Shown in pieces: positions 41,428-51,055 of a stretch of DNA of 64,000 bases; position 1 is the first letter of the stretch, and each line of letters starts with the position of its first letter. Made by a program: the position numbers and the translations under genes. Below the pieces are notes generated by a model that did not search any database, was not told the DNA's origin, and was given only the letters and a program-made list of their open reading frames with translations. The stretch is from positions 6,200,001-6,264,000 of the forward strand of contig OX637334.1 of assembly GCA_951799405.1 (NCBI GenBank), in the 5' to 3' direction. The stretch comes from Agapetus fuscipes. Lineage: Eukaryota; Arthropoda; Insecta; Trichoptera; Glossosomatidae.

Positions 41428-41822
41428 AGTTGATGGCTCAGTTTGTAGAATTCTTGCGTTGCTTGACTTATGGGTAGAATTTGATCCCAACTAATGGTAT
41501 CAGTAATCATTTTCCATATATGTGTTTATTTCAAATCCAAACTCAAAATACCGGCAAGAACTCAGACTTCACAAGAAATAAGAACCAGCTGCTTTGGTAG
41601 CTGAAAAACCATCAATCAAGAAAAAACAACCAGTGAAAATTCATTATTTATTAGATCTAGAAATAAACGTAAAAATATAATAAGCCAGTGTTTTGTTTCG
41701 TGATTTTTTTTTGTAAATAAAATGCAAAACGTCTCTTTAACTATGAAAAACAAGTCACAAAAGACCTCTTAGGAGACAACGCGGCTAGAATTGCAATATA
41801 TAGGCAGCTTAGTTGTGCTACG
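41428..41822 (+). mobile_element. S2 SINE, old, with internal insertion
   Basis: TTGATGGCTCAGTTTGTAGA (A box), AATTTGATCCCAAC (B box), CTTCACAAGAAATAAGAACC, then about 110 bp of extra sequence, ending GACAACGCGGCTAGAA and AGCTTAGTTGTG. Confidence 0.75.
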
Positions 41823-42430
41823 TATTTGCGTGTAGATTGTTATTTATTTTAAAATAGCAGTACTCCAAGCTTAAACATTACATAAATTTCCGTCGATCGC
41901 AAAATATATATGGAAGGTACAACAGCACTCTTTGTGAGTGATTGAGTTTTGATACATTTTTGTCTATTTACACAACCAGGTAAGCTAATGTAATGTTTCA
42001 AACTCTGAGTACAAAACCATTACAGGAATGGCGGAGTCAAAAATGTACCACACTTTACACAGTCTCCTACCAAGCCATTATTTAATCGATCGATCCAAAT
42101 AAAGGTGAGATGAGTAAATACCTTGGATATCTCGGGATGAATTTGGGATCCGCTCCCGGAATTTGAATAAGGGGTGAGGGTTGAAATGCCGGTAGGTACC
42201 TCCAGGAACCTGACTAGCTATCAGAGGGTGGAAGAGGACGTGAGGGATTCCGAGGCTTTGGACGCTTTATCATCAGGCGGAATCTCAAAAATCCCTCCCC
42301 ACTTCAGGGGATGTGATTAAAGTAGCATATTTTGATAGTTAAGGGGCGGCGTTTTGAAAGATTGTAAATTCCTGTGGAAGATTTCAATAGTCCAGTTAAA
42401 TAAAGCAAGACATTCAAACTCATTGAAGTT
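41823..42430. other. Unassigned; G-rich segment
   Basis: 42110-42300 is richer in G than its surroundings (GGGTGAGGGTTGAAATGCCG, CTTCAGGGGATG) and unique in the window. No gene recognised. Confidence 0.35.
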
Positions 42431-42577
42431 AATTGACAAATAGGTTTATGTGAGGTTGACCCCCATGCTGTGCAAACTTGGTTCACTTTTCTCAATGCCA
42501 CCAGTTTCAGAAAAAGGTGACAAGACTCGAAAGGTTCATGTGTTTGTGTGAGGTATATTTTTGTTTGTAATTGCACA
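42431..42577 (+). mobile_element. Rep-A copy, older type, 5' part
   Basis: AATTGACAAATAGGTTTATG, CTGTGCAAACTTGGTTCACT and AGGTTCATGTGTTTGTGTGA. Confidence 0.7.
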
Positions 42578-42922
42578 TTCTATAATAGTCTGAGTTGCAA
42601 ATATATATTAACATGTATGATTCATAGAAAATGCATGTCCACAGGCAAGCACTAAAAACTTTGCGCTAACGCATGCTGAATATTTAATAATTAAATGAAA
42701 ATCCATATCTCAAATGAACATAGACCCTGTAACTTTTGTCGTTATTCGTTCTTCCCTGAAACGGAGGTAATAATTGAAAACATTTTTGTTTGGACAATCC
42801 TACAAAGCGCCTTTGAAGTGACGTTAGTTACGAAATTGCGCTTTAAAAGTGTGGAACATTATTAATGAAAAAAAAAAATTGCGATATGAATGGTCAGCTT
42901 CATACCAACCTAAATGTAATGA
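42578..42922 (-). mobile_element. Rep-A copy, old, with about 100 bp inserted
   Basis: TCTGAGTTGCAAATATATAT through CTTCCCTGAAACGGAGG. Insert near 42790-42885, then AATGGTCAGCTTCATACCAA at the 5' end. Confidence 0.68.
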
Positions 42923-42998
42923 AATGGCCCACTTGAATAAGGCACTAAGAACCAAAAGACGAAATTTTAAACAAGTTACGCTAATATTTTTTGTTCTT

Positions 42999-43115
42999 GA
43001 CTTAAAGTTAAGCATGAGGCTTAAACATATGTTAACATATCATTGCAGCTAAGATTATAGATGAGGCCAACCATCCATATTGTAAAAAAAGTCTATTTTT
43101 CCAATATTCCTCCTA
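42999..43115 (+). mobile_element. Two Rep-A scraps in line
   Basis: A 3' end (TTAACATATCATTGCAGCTA, AGATTATAGATG) runs straight into a 5' part (GAGGCCAACCATCCATATTG, TAAAAAAAGTC). Order tail-then-head suggests two copies joined. Confidence 0.55.
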
Positions 43116-43300
43116 TTTATTATCTTGTGATGAATTAAAGCAAAATCAAAATATCTTAGTAATTTTGTAAAATAACGAGTAAGCGCAGACAAGAAACCCG
43201 TAATTTCAGAATCTGTCTGTGTTTCAAGGAATTGTAAGCAATTTACAACCCACAATGATTCGATTTGAATCAATAATTGCACAATAGCAGAAAGCCAGGG

Positions 43301-43830
43301 TTGTATACAATCCCTTGGATTTTTTTAAAACGCTAGAAATGTACAGATATGCTTGAATTTTCAGAAACTCACGGATTTCCAAGAAACGCTGAAATTTCAA
43401 GGAAATGCAGGGTTTTTAGAATTCCTAAGCTTTCAGCAAGAACAGTTGGTATTTGCAGAAATGATGGAATTTTTAAGAAATTTGAAAATTCTGATTTCTT
43501 TTCAGAAACATTTTTTTTTACATAAATAAGTTTTACAGGAACGCTGGCTTTTTACGTTAGATTAAAGTATAACGTGCTTAGATTGAAAAACAAAGTTTTG
43601 GTCTTAAAAAAAATGCTTAGTTTTTACAGAAACCCTTTGCCTTTGCGGAAGAAGTATTTTTTTTAAATAGAAACTAATTTTGTACAGAAATCATGGGCCC
43701 TAAAAGAAACGCTGAACTTTTTACCTAATTTCAAATTTTGTTTTTTTTTGTTTTCAAAAAATGGTGGGTTTTTACAGAAACGCTGGACTTTTACAGAAAC
43801 GCTGGGCTTTTGCAGAATCACTAGACTTTT
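43301..43830. repeat. Degenerate minisatellite, about 24-bp unit
   Basis: Recurrent TTTTTACAGAAACGCTGGAC-like words, clearest at 43770-43825 where three units are adjacent; earlier units are decayed. AT-rich spacers vary in length. Confidence 0.6.
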
Positions 43831-44120
43831 TCCAAGCGGACGCAACAATCAAAACATTCCTGTACAGTCATTTCCAGTCATAAAAGAATCGTTCAGTCAG
43901 CCCACGTACATTTCAACGTCTGTATCGAACGTTTTGTTGGCAATCGATAATATTATGGGTGAACCAACGATGTAAACATAACAACGAGGGTTTCCCAGGT
44001 TCTTGGTTCGAGTCTCAGTTTTTGTTTTTTTACTCACAGCCACATATATTCACTGAAAAAATACAATGCCAATGAGGCAAGAGAAAAAATTTCCTACAAT
44101 TTTATTCGCTACAAACAAGA
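43831..44120. other. No recognisable feature
   Basis: A 75-codon frame ends at 43975; no domain. Confidence 0.4.
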
Positions 44121-44178
44121 TACACATATGGCGTAACTTCTTGCCGCGTTTTCCCAGAAAAAGTCGCATGTTGTAGGT
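44121..44178 (-). mobile_element. S2 3' fragment
   Basis: ACACATATGGCGTAACTTCT, TGCCGCGTTTTCCC and GTCGCATGTTG are the reversed S2 tail. Confidence 0.6.
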
Positions 44179-44185
44179 GTAACCT

Positions 44186-44636
44186 GTTAGACTGACCATC
44201 CATACTGTAATCTAAGTTTCATGGATACGAGTATGTTAACGTTTAAGGATCGATATTAACTGCATGTCATCAGACAAGCACATGAAGGTTCGCGCTTACA
44301 CATTCTGCATGTGTGCATACAAATAAACATACCTCACGTGAGCATAAATCTTGCCACTTCTCCAAACTTTCCCTGAAACAGGGGTGGCATGGGCGAAAAT
44401 GAACCAATTTTTACATCATGGGGGGTCAACTTCATACCAATCTTTCATTAAAGCAGATCACTTTGCCAATCTCAGCTCTGTTTCAGGGAAGGTCGACAAG
44501 AATCGCAGGGCTTTTGTTCATTTAAAATTAGGGTTTATCTGTTCTAAGTTCACATGCGCAACGTGTCTGCTTGTGGGCATGCTTTTTATATGAATCCTAA
44601 GTGGAATATATCTTTGTAACGTAGATTATAGATTAT
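44186..44636 (+). mobile_element. Rep-A copy, split by another copy at its A-run
   Basis: 5' stub GTTAGACTGACCATCCATAC, TGTA (to 44209). Resumes near 44455 (AGATCACTTTGCCAATCTCA) and ends GTAGATTATAGATTA. Confidence 0.8.
44210..44458 (-). mobile_element. Rep-A copy, older type, nested
   Basis: From CTTTAATGAAAGATTGGTAT (5' end, minus strand) to CATGAAACTTAGAT. Inserted exactly where the host copy has CTGTAAAAAATGG. Confidence 0.8.
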
Positions 44637-44886
44637 TATAGTACCTAATTTTAAACGACTTCCATGTGATTCTATTTCTATTTGGTCCTAACATACAATT
44701 CGTCTTACTATGTCAGCCAATTTTACGACCGTGACCTGATTTTAATCGTATCGTCGTTTTTTTTTTCGCCTCACTAACTAAAGAATGTTCCTCATTGTTG
44801 GGTTTATTTCATCCCGAAAGTTAACCCTCCGACGCTTAAGCAGGTCCGCAAAGACAAAAAGTGTGTGTTATTTACGAGACAGAATA
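44637..44886. other. No recognisable feature
   Basis: AT-rich spacer. Confidence 0.4.
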
Positions 44887-45144
44887 TTCCTTGACTTATA
44901 GGTTGCTACGAGTCTGAGCCCCCATGCTGTAAAAACTTAGTTCACTTTATCCAATGCCATCCCTGTTTCAGGGAAGTTCGGCAAGAGTTGCAGGGTGTAT
45001 TTCCATTCGAGATTTGGGTTTTATATTGTAAGTTCACATGCGGCGCGCGCAAGCGCGAACTTGTACGTGTCTGCTTATGAGAATGCATGTAATGTGAATC
45101 CCCAATGTTACATATCTTTGCAACTTAGATTAGATTAGATTAGA
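44887..45144 (+). mobile_element. Rep-A copy, full length, TTAGA tail
   Basis: TTCCTTGACTTATAGGTTGC to three to four TTAGA units. CACATGCGGCGCGCGCAAGC is a GC-expanded version of the second hairpin. Confidence 0.87.
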
Positions 45145-45257
45145 ATTAAAAAAAAAACTCTTTAGATTAATAAATTCCTCAGGAACTAGGTAATATGAAC
45201 AAAGTAGTGTGCCTTTTCCATAACGTGTGATGTCGCGATTTTCTTACTGTGAGATTA

Positions 45258-45437
45258 AATGTCACCCCTGTTTCAGGGAAGGTCGGACAAAGTTGCAGAG
45301 CCTATGTTTATTTGACGTTTGGTTTTTGAACTTTCAGTACACATGGATCATTTGTAAGCGCAAACTTACACGTGCCTGTTTGTGAGCATACATTTAATAT
45401 GAATTTTAAACTTAAGCCTTTCGTTGCAACTTAGATT
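45258..45437 (+). mobile_element. Rep-A copy, 5'-truncated
   Basis: Starts ATGTCACCCCTGTTTCAGGG and ends GCAACTTAGATTATG. Confidence 0.8.
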
Positions 45438-45784
45438 ATGTAGAATAAAGTATCCTTTCACCTTAATAAAAACATAATTAATCCTCTGGTTTGATTACGT
45501 GAGACAAAATAAAGGTCTGGACAATACCTTTTTGGTAAGTTTTCAAATGAAAATCGCCTGAACGTTGTATAGTTATATTGTCAATTCCAATCGTAAAAGC
45601 GATTCGTGATTCGAAAGGCTAAAATTGCCTCAGTTTTGACCCTGCCTTTTTTCAGTGCGTGATTCTTATTTTGTAGGAATATTATGATGGTTTTGACTTA
45701 ATCTTGGTCTGTAACAGTTGATGACAACCTTTTGGTCGGTTAATATCAATTTTATACAGTTGACAATTAACGTAGGTGTTTTTG
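45438..45784. other. No recognisable feature
   Basis: Spacer before two hairpin elements. Confidence 0.4.
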
Positions 45785-46048
45785 CCAAAAGATGTTTTCC
45801 GGGATCTGTTGCCGTGGTCTGTGGAAGTTAGAGTTTCCAGACGTTTTGCTTATGTCTACGATGTGCTTCTTCAGCGTGAAAATGCAATGATTAAGATAAT
45901 CTTGATGAAAACTGTGAACTCAAGATCATCTTTATCATTGCACACATTGCACGCAGAAGAAACCCATCGTAGACATGAGCGAAACGTCCAGAAGCTCTAG
46001 TTCCCACAGACCACGGCAACAAATCCCGGAAATCATCTCTCCAGTAAG
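45785..46048. mobile_element. Long hairpin element
   Basis: Arms of about 120 bp: the left has CCGGGATCTGTTGCCGTGGT and the right, reversed, CCGGGATTTGTTGCCGTGGT, pairing imperfectly to a tight loop near 45910. GTGTTTTTG occurs just outside each end (45776-45784 and 46049-46057), a possible 9-bp target duplication. Confidence 0.65.
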
Positions 46049-46213
46049 TGTTTTTGTTTTTTGTTCAGATTTCTTCAAGAAAACAAACCATTGAATTTTA
46101 TGCAACATTTGTAATCAGTAATTAAACGTGTTTGTTTGTGGGAATGAATTTCATACGAGTTTCCAATGTTTATTTATGTTGTTGTTTGTAAAGGTTGGAA
46201 TTACGGTCGTTTG

Positions 46214-46541
46214 AAATATTTACAATAATTATAACTACACAGTTTTTTTTTTTTTTGATCAGATATTACACAAACCGTTATAAGAGAACTAAAATTATTC
46301 GAATTAAAAGTTTTGTTAGCGACATAGCTAACGTCTTCAGGAGACACCCTCTCTGCACGACGACTGAGGATGAACAGAATTCATCATTGAGTTCATCCGC
46401 AGTCGTTGGGCAGAGAGGGTGTCTCCTGAAAACGTTAGCTATATCGCCAACGAAACGTCGAAAATAATTTAAGTTCTTAACGGTTCGTGTAATATCCGAT
46501 CATTTTTTTTAACTGTGTAGTTATAATTATTTGTAATATTT
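46214..46541. mobile_element. Long hairpin element
   Basis: Arms of about 160 bp: outer AATAATTATAACTACACAGT paired with its complement near 46510-46530; inner GGAGACACCCTCTCTGC with GCAGAGAGGGTGTCTCC. Loop about 20 bp near 46380. It shares CGAAACGTC with the hairpin at 45785 but little else. Confidence 0.7.
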
Positions 46542-46649
46542 AAATATGTTTGGTATTTAGAATTTGTTTTTAATAAATAGACAGGTAACGTCACATAGGG
46601 GCATTCATCAAGAGGGGCATTTTAAATATTTTACGTCCATTTTTATTAT

Positions 46650-46907
46650 TCTTTGACTTATAGGTTGGTATGAGGCTGACCACCCATACTGTAAAAAATG
46701 GTTAACTTTGCCAATGTCACCCCTGTGTCAGGGAAAGTCGGCAAAAGTTGTTGTATTTATGTTTATTGGAGGTTTTGATTTTATTCGTAAGTACACAATA
46801 AGCATTTGTTAGCGCAAACTACACGTGTTTGTTTGTGGGCATGCATTTGATATGAGCTTTTAATGTAAATATATCTGTGCAATTTAGATTATAGATTATA
46901 TTATCTA
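46650..46907 (+). mobile_element. Rep-A copy
   Basis: TCTTTGACTTATAGGTTGGT to AATTTAGATTATAGATTA. The next copy inserted just beyond its tail. Confidence 0.86.
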
Positions 46908-46914
46908 ATCTAAT

Positions 46915-47163
46915 CTAATCTAATCTAAGTTGCAAAGATATGTTACATTGGAGATTCACATTACATGCATTCCCACAACCAGACACGTAAAAGTTCGCGC
47001 TGCACGTGCCTCATGTGAGCCTACAACATAAAAACCAATCTCAAATGGACATACACCCTGCAACTCTTGCCGTCCTTCCCTGTAACAGGGGTGACATTGG
47101 CAAAGTGAACCATTTTTACAGCATGGGTGGTCAGCCGCATACCAACCTATAAGTCAAGGAACG
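46915..47163 (-). mobile_element. Rep-A copy with 7-bp target duplication
   Basis: ATATTAT at 46908-46914 and 47164-47170. TTAGA tail at 46915-46935, 5' end at 47163. Tail-to-tail with the preceding copy. Confidence 0.9.
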
Positions 47164-47505
47164 ATATTATAGTTCCAAATTATGTTTTAAATTAAATACA
47201 TATGCATGAAAAAGTGTCTTGATCGTCATGTAAGAGCTCTAAAAGAAAAGAAAATAATCTAAAACTATAGTTCACAATACAATGTGCAAAGTTCTGGAAA
47301 ATTCTTCTCTCCATTTCTTAAACAACAATGTGTGCCTATTCAGCCGAGTCAAGCACGGGTTGCATTTCTTCAGAAATGTCCTCACCCCGCAGTTTCTATG
47401 TCGCATTCAAGATGGTTCAAGCCTTGCACTCTTTCCGATTTCAGCATTCTTCTTCTCCCAGCGGCAATTCAATCGAAGATGGGCTATTATCTGTAATCTA
47501 TGACT
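47164..47505. other. No recognisable feature
   Basis: Three overlapping plus frames of 70-89 codons (47282-47597) run into Rep-A; no domain. Confidence 0.4.
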
Positions 47506-47718
47506 ATGTTGGTGTGAGGCTGACCACGCATATTGTAAAAAATGGTTCACTTTGCCAATGTCACCCCTGTTTCAGGGAAGGTCAGCAAATGTTGTAGGGT
47601 GTGTGTTAATTTCAGATTTGGATTTTAATTTAAGTACACATGTGCACTTAAACTTGCATGACTTGTGCCTGCGTATGGGTATACATTAAATGTAATATAT
47701 CTTTACAACTAAGATTAT
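47506..47718 (+). mobile_element. Rep-A copy
   Basis: ATGTTGGTGTGAGGCTGACC to TTACAACTAAGATTATTG; a short internal gap. Confidence 0.8.
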
Positions 47719-47723
47719 TGTCC

Positions 47724-48034
47724 ATGTAATGTATATATTATTATTTATTGATTTAAAAAATGTAATTTGTCATGTATGTTCCTTGACTTATAAGTTGGTA
47801 TGCGGCTGACCACCCATACTGTAAAAAATGGTTCACTTTGCCAATGTCACCCCTGTTTCAGGGAAGGACGGCAAGAGTTGCAGGGCTTATGTTCATTTGA
47901 GATTGGGTGTTTATAATGTAGGTCCACATGCGGCATGTGTTAGCGCGAAATTATACATGTCTGCTTGTGGGAATGCACTTAATATAAATTTAAATGATAT
48001 ATATCCTTGCAGCTTAGATTAGATTAGATTATAG
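47724..48034 (+). mobile_element. Rep-A copy with LINE-B2-like 5' extension
   Basis: Complete Rep-A from 47779 to a TTAGA tail at 48034. The preceding 55 bp (TATATTATTATTTATTGATT, AAAATGTAATTTGTCATGT) match the LINE-B2 UTR just before its Rep-A part. Best read as a LINE-B2-type copy truncated in the 3' UTR. Confidence 0.85.
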
Positions 48035-48051
48035 TCGATGATCTAGAACCG

Positions 48052-48175
48052 TACGTGCACATGCGTAAGCGCGATTTTACGTGTCTGCTTGTACATGCAT
48101 TTGTACATCGTTTGGCATGCATCTCATATCAATATTATTTTTTATACATTTTTGCAACTTAGATTAAAGATTATC
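48052..48175 (+). mobile_element. Rep-A copy, 5'-truncated
   Basis: GTGCACATGCGTAAGCGCGA to CAACTTAGATTAAAGATTAT. Confidence 0.75.
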
Positions 48176-48190
48176 GATTTTAATAATCTC

Positions 48191-48363
48191 GACGGCCGTC
48201 GGTAGATCTTGCCGTACCTATTTGAAGATAGGACGGAATAAAACATGCTGGTGTGTGAACAGCTGATCGTTTTTTCATATAAAATATATCAGCTGTTGAT
48301 GTGCCGCCATTTTTATTCTGTCATATCTTCAAAAAGATACGGTTGGATCTATCGTCGGTCGTC
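48191..48363. mobile_element. M2 foldback element
   Basis: Ends GACGGCCGTCGGTAGATC and, reversed, GACGACCGACGATAGATC. Inner arms hold GAACAGCTGAT and ATCAGCTGTTG with GCCGCCATTTTTATTC. Like M1 it carries GAACAGCTG and a GCCGC(C)AT word, though its termini differ. Confidence 0.72.
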
Positions 48364-48394
48364 TAGACTTCCACCCCAGGGCTGGAAGTCTCAT

Positions 48395-48469
48395 GTTAGT
48401 CAAGCAACATTGGGCGTGGTCAGTACTTGGATGGGTGTGCGCTCAGGTACACCGCGTGTCGTTGGCATC
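48395..48469 (+). pseudogene. 5S rRNA 3' fragment forming a SINE head
   Basis: AGTCAAGCAACATTGGGCG, GGTCAGTACTTGGATGGGTG and ACACCGCGTGTCGTTGGCAT match the 3' two-thirds of insect 5S rRNA, including box A (AGTTAAGCAAC-like) and box C (TACTTGGATGGGTG). The 5' third is missing. Changes from the normal sequence include TGTGCGCTCAGG where GACCGCCTGGG is usual. Confidence 0.88.
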
Positions 48470-48798
48470 TCGGACCGGTCCGTAGTCCGTTGTGGCAACA
48501 CTTCAGACTCGTAAATGGAAGGTTGTGGATTCGGATCCCGGCGGAGCACACAAAAATACCATTAATATTTCGAATGTGCTCTTCGCTGGGTTGAAGAATT
48601 CATAAGCCTTTACCAATGACCGGTCACCAAGGGTCCATCCAGCCTTACAGCAACTGGGTCTTGCTTGAGTATTGGCGCTTTGTAGCGACGACCAAGCTCG
48701 TACACCTCTGCGGCACTACAACAAGTGTCATAGACCCCTAGAGTCTTCAGAATCTAGGGAGTCTCCCGCACAGGATTTTCTTAAAAAAAAAAAAAAAA
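48395..48798 (+). mobile_element. Chimeric 5S rRNA-tRNA SINE with poly(A)
   Basis: One insertion with three parts. A 5S-derived head is at 48395-48469. An S1-type tRNA unit is at 48472-48550, with B box GGATTCGGATCCCGG slightly altered. S1 body follows to GACCAAGCTCGT, then a different 3' end: ACACCTCTGCGGCACTACAA, GGGAGTCTCCCGCACAGG and 16 A at 48783-48798. The alternative 3' end recurs at 63245-63392. Both edges are defined by interrupted M1 sequence, so the 5S and tRNA parts arrived together. Confidence 0.8.
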
Positions 48799-48948
48799 TT
48801 CTTACCTAACGAATATCGGTAATATTTGTATGGAGACCTGTCAATCCAAGATGGCCGCAGGTGAACAGCTGCTGATTAGTGTTCACACAAATATTACCGA
48901 TATTTGGTAGATAAGAATTACCGTGGTGATGAGACTTTTAGCCCAGGA

Positions 48949-49113
48949 AGGCCTAAAAGACGATGGATGAACAGTGTCGACGCAGATGCAGTGAAAGTGG
49001 GCATATGTGGCTGAAGAGCAAAGGTGATGGACAGGCAAGAGTGGAGGAGAATCCTGGATTCAGCCAAGGTCCACCCAGCGCTGTTAGGTTATTATGATGA
49101 TGATGATGATACC
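48949..49113 (+). pseudogene. LINE-D-type RTE-like C-terminal stub
   Basis: The frame RPKRRWMNSVDADAVKVGIC, one stop, then VMDRQEWRRILDSAKVHPAL is the last part of an RTE-like protein (DR-WR---AK-HP). It ends in ATGATGATGATGAT at 49094-49109. Confidence 0.75.
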
Positions 49114-49557
49114 TTGTACAATAAAATATTTAAATACAGCTCAAGTTAATCTAGTAAAAAGTGCTTTAAAAACATGTTTAAATAAATCTGAAACAGAATT
49201 TTGAAACATCCGCTGCGTCTTTAAAATTAATCAGATCAGTAATCTGAGTATATAACATAGCGTTAACTCCCTGCGATCGAGTAAATCGAAAAAAAAACAT
49301 GAAAATAAAATCATTCACTAGGAGTGCCGTTGTATATTCCATACATTTTCAATTTACGAGACGGAGGGGAATTTATGTGAATGTTGTATGGTTGGGCTAC
49401 AGATTTTATAATGCGACTTATAAAAAGTAAGTAAAAAGCATGTGAGTTGTAGCATACATTATTAACGTAACAAATACTCATTCATGTTGGTCACTTTTGC
49501 ATGTTCACACGTGTATCAATTAACTTTCTTTATTTATTTTTGAGTCCTTGTTTTATA
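49114..49557. other. Unassigned
   Basis: TAGGAGTGCCGTTG at 49320 is shared, inverted, with 26360. No gene. Confidence 0.4.
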
Positions 49558-49750
49558 ATCTAGTCTAATCTAATCTAATCTAAGATGCAAAGATATGCTA
49601 TATTTGGGATTCACATTATATGCATTCTCACAAACAGACACGTACAAGTTTGCGCTTGCACATGCCGCATGTGAACCTACAACATAAAAACCCAAATCTC
49701 AAATGGACATACACCCTGTAACTCTTGCCGTCCTTCCCTGAAACAGGGGT
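49558..49750 (-). mobile_element. Rep-A copy, 5'-truncated at the hairpin
   Basis: Starts CCCCTGTTTCAGGG on the minus strand; four TTAGA-type units at 49558-49580. Confidence 0.83.
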
Positions 49751-49837
49751 AATAAAAAAATAATCATTTTGTTGAAATATATTTCCAGTTCACATAAGTC
49801 ATATTATAGATAGCGTGTGGTAACTATTTATTTTCTC

Positions 49838-49910
49838 AGGTAAGAGGAGCTGGTTCTCAATTCTTGTAAAGACTGAGTAAGCCTTGATATATGTTTTTAT
49901 ATTTACCGTT
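49838..49910 (-). mobile_element. S2 internal fragment
   Basis: CAGGTAAGAGGAGCTGGTTC, TCAATTCTTGTAAAGACTGA, GTAAGCCTTG. Confidence 0.55.
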
Positions 49911-50314
49911 TGGCCGGACCCCAAAAATCTGAAAGAGATTAACCTTTTTTAACTCTACAAGTAACTCTAAAGAAAACATATTTTCTTTATTAATCAAATA
50001 AACAAAGTTCCAATTCACTTCTCACAATTTTATATCTGTCTAGCACTTTCGCCTACAAGGCATCATCAGGACAATGTGTAAACCACCAAACCCTTAAAAA
50101 TATTTTCTTTATTTGAAAGACTGTTTAATTTTCACTATTCTTGTAAAGATTACAATCTAAAAACTTTTTCTGTCATTTGATCAAAAACGAGTTTACGAAA
50201 ATCTAAACGACGCGACAGTAGACTAAATAAAGAATAAGAAATGGTTTTTGTAATTTGAGCGAAATATTTGTAATTTAAATATTAATTTTATACAGTGCCA
50301 ATACACAAACAATG
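49911..50314. other. No recognisable feature
   Basis: AT-rich, no frame. Confidence 0.4.
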
Positions 50315-50608
50315 AACCCTCCGTAGTCCAGGTGGTAACACTTTGGACTCGTAACTGGAAGGTCGTGGGTTCGAATCCCGGCGGAGCACAAAAAATATAC
50401 CATTTATATTTTCAAATTTGCTCTTCGCTGGGTTGAAAAATTCATAAACCTTTACCAAAGACCGGTCATCAAAAAGGTCCATCCAGCCTTACAACAACTG
50501 GGTCTTGCTTGAGAATTGGCGCTTTCTACAGCGACGACCAAGCTCGCAGAGGGCTCTTGAGGTGTGATACACTAAAAAACAGTGCTCACCAAATAAATCA
50601 GCCTAATT
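50315..50608 (+). mobile_element. S1 SINE, full length
   Basis: Head CTCCGTAGTCCAGGTGGTAA, B box GGGTTCGAATCCCGGCGG, end AAATAAATCAGCCTAATTTA. Very close to the copy at 28956. Confidence 0.92.
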
Positions 50609-50632
50609 TAATTTTAATTAAAAATACACAAA

Positions 50633-50745
50633 GGTTATTCACAACACGTTTGGCCCATAGCTGATCCAGGCATTATCGATTTTTTGGACAGAAAATTCAC
50701 CTTAGGTGGCGGCTAAGCCATAGATTTGCTGTGGGTGAATAACAC
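50633..50745. mobile_element. M3 hairpin element
   Basis: GGTTATTCACAACACG and, reversed, GGTGTTATTCACCCACAGC; inner CCATAGCTGATCCAGGC and CTAAGCCATAGATTTGCTGT. Confidence 0.6.
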
Positions 50746-50805
50746 CGTAGAGATCTATAATGTCTTACCATAGCACCTTGATACGAATATTTCTATATTA
50801 AGTAT

Positions 50806-51055
50806 GCCTTGACTTATAGGTTGGTATGAGGCTGACCACCCATACTGTAAAAAATGGTTCACTTTGCCAATGTCACCCCTGCTTCAGGGAAGGTCGGCAA
50901 GAGTTGCAGGGCTTATGTTCATTTGAGTTTGGATTTTATTTGTAAGTACACAATCAGCATTTGTAAGCGCGAACTACACGTGTTTGTTTGTGGGCATACA
51001 TCTGAGAGCTTTGAATGAATATATCCTTGCAACTTAGATTATAGATAGATTATAG
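50806..51055 (+). mobile_element. Rep-A copy with 6-bp target duplication
   Basis: AAGTAT at 50800-50805 and 51056-51061. 5' GCCTTGACTTATAGGTTGG, 3' AACTTAGATTATAGATAGAT. Confidence 0.9.

Larger units (their letters stand above)
48376..48947. mobile_element. M1 element carrying the chimeric SINE
   Basis: Left end AGGGCTGGAAGTCTCAT (48378-48394). The rest, from TTCTTACCTAACGAATATCG to CTTTTAGCCCAGG, resumes at 48799. The SINE lies between. Confidence 0.8.

Noticed and set aside
48395..48469. Functional 5S rRNA gene
   Set aside because: The 5' third is missing, the region before TACACCGCG is altered, and it is fused to a SINE.
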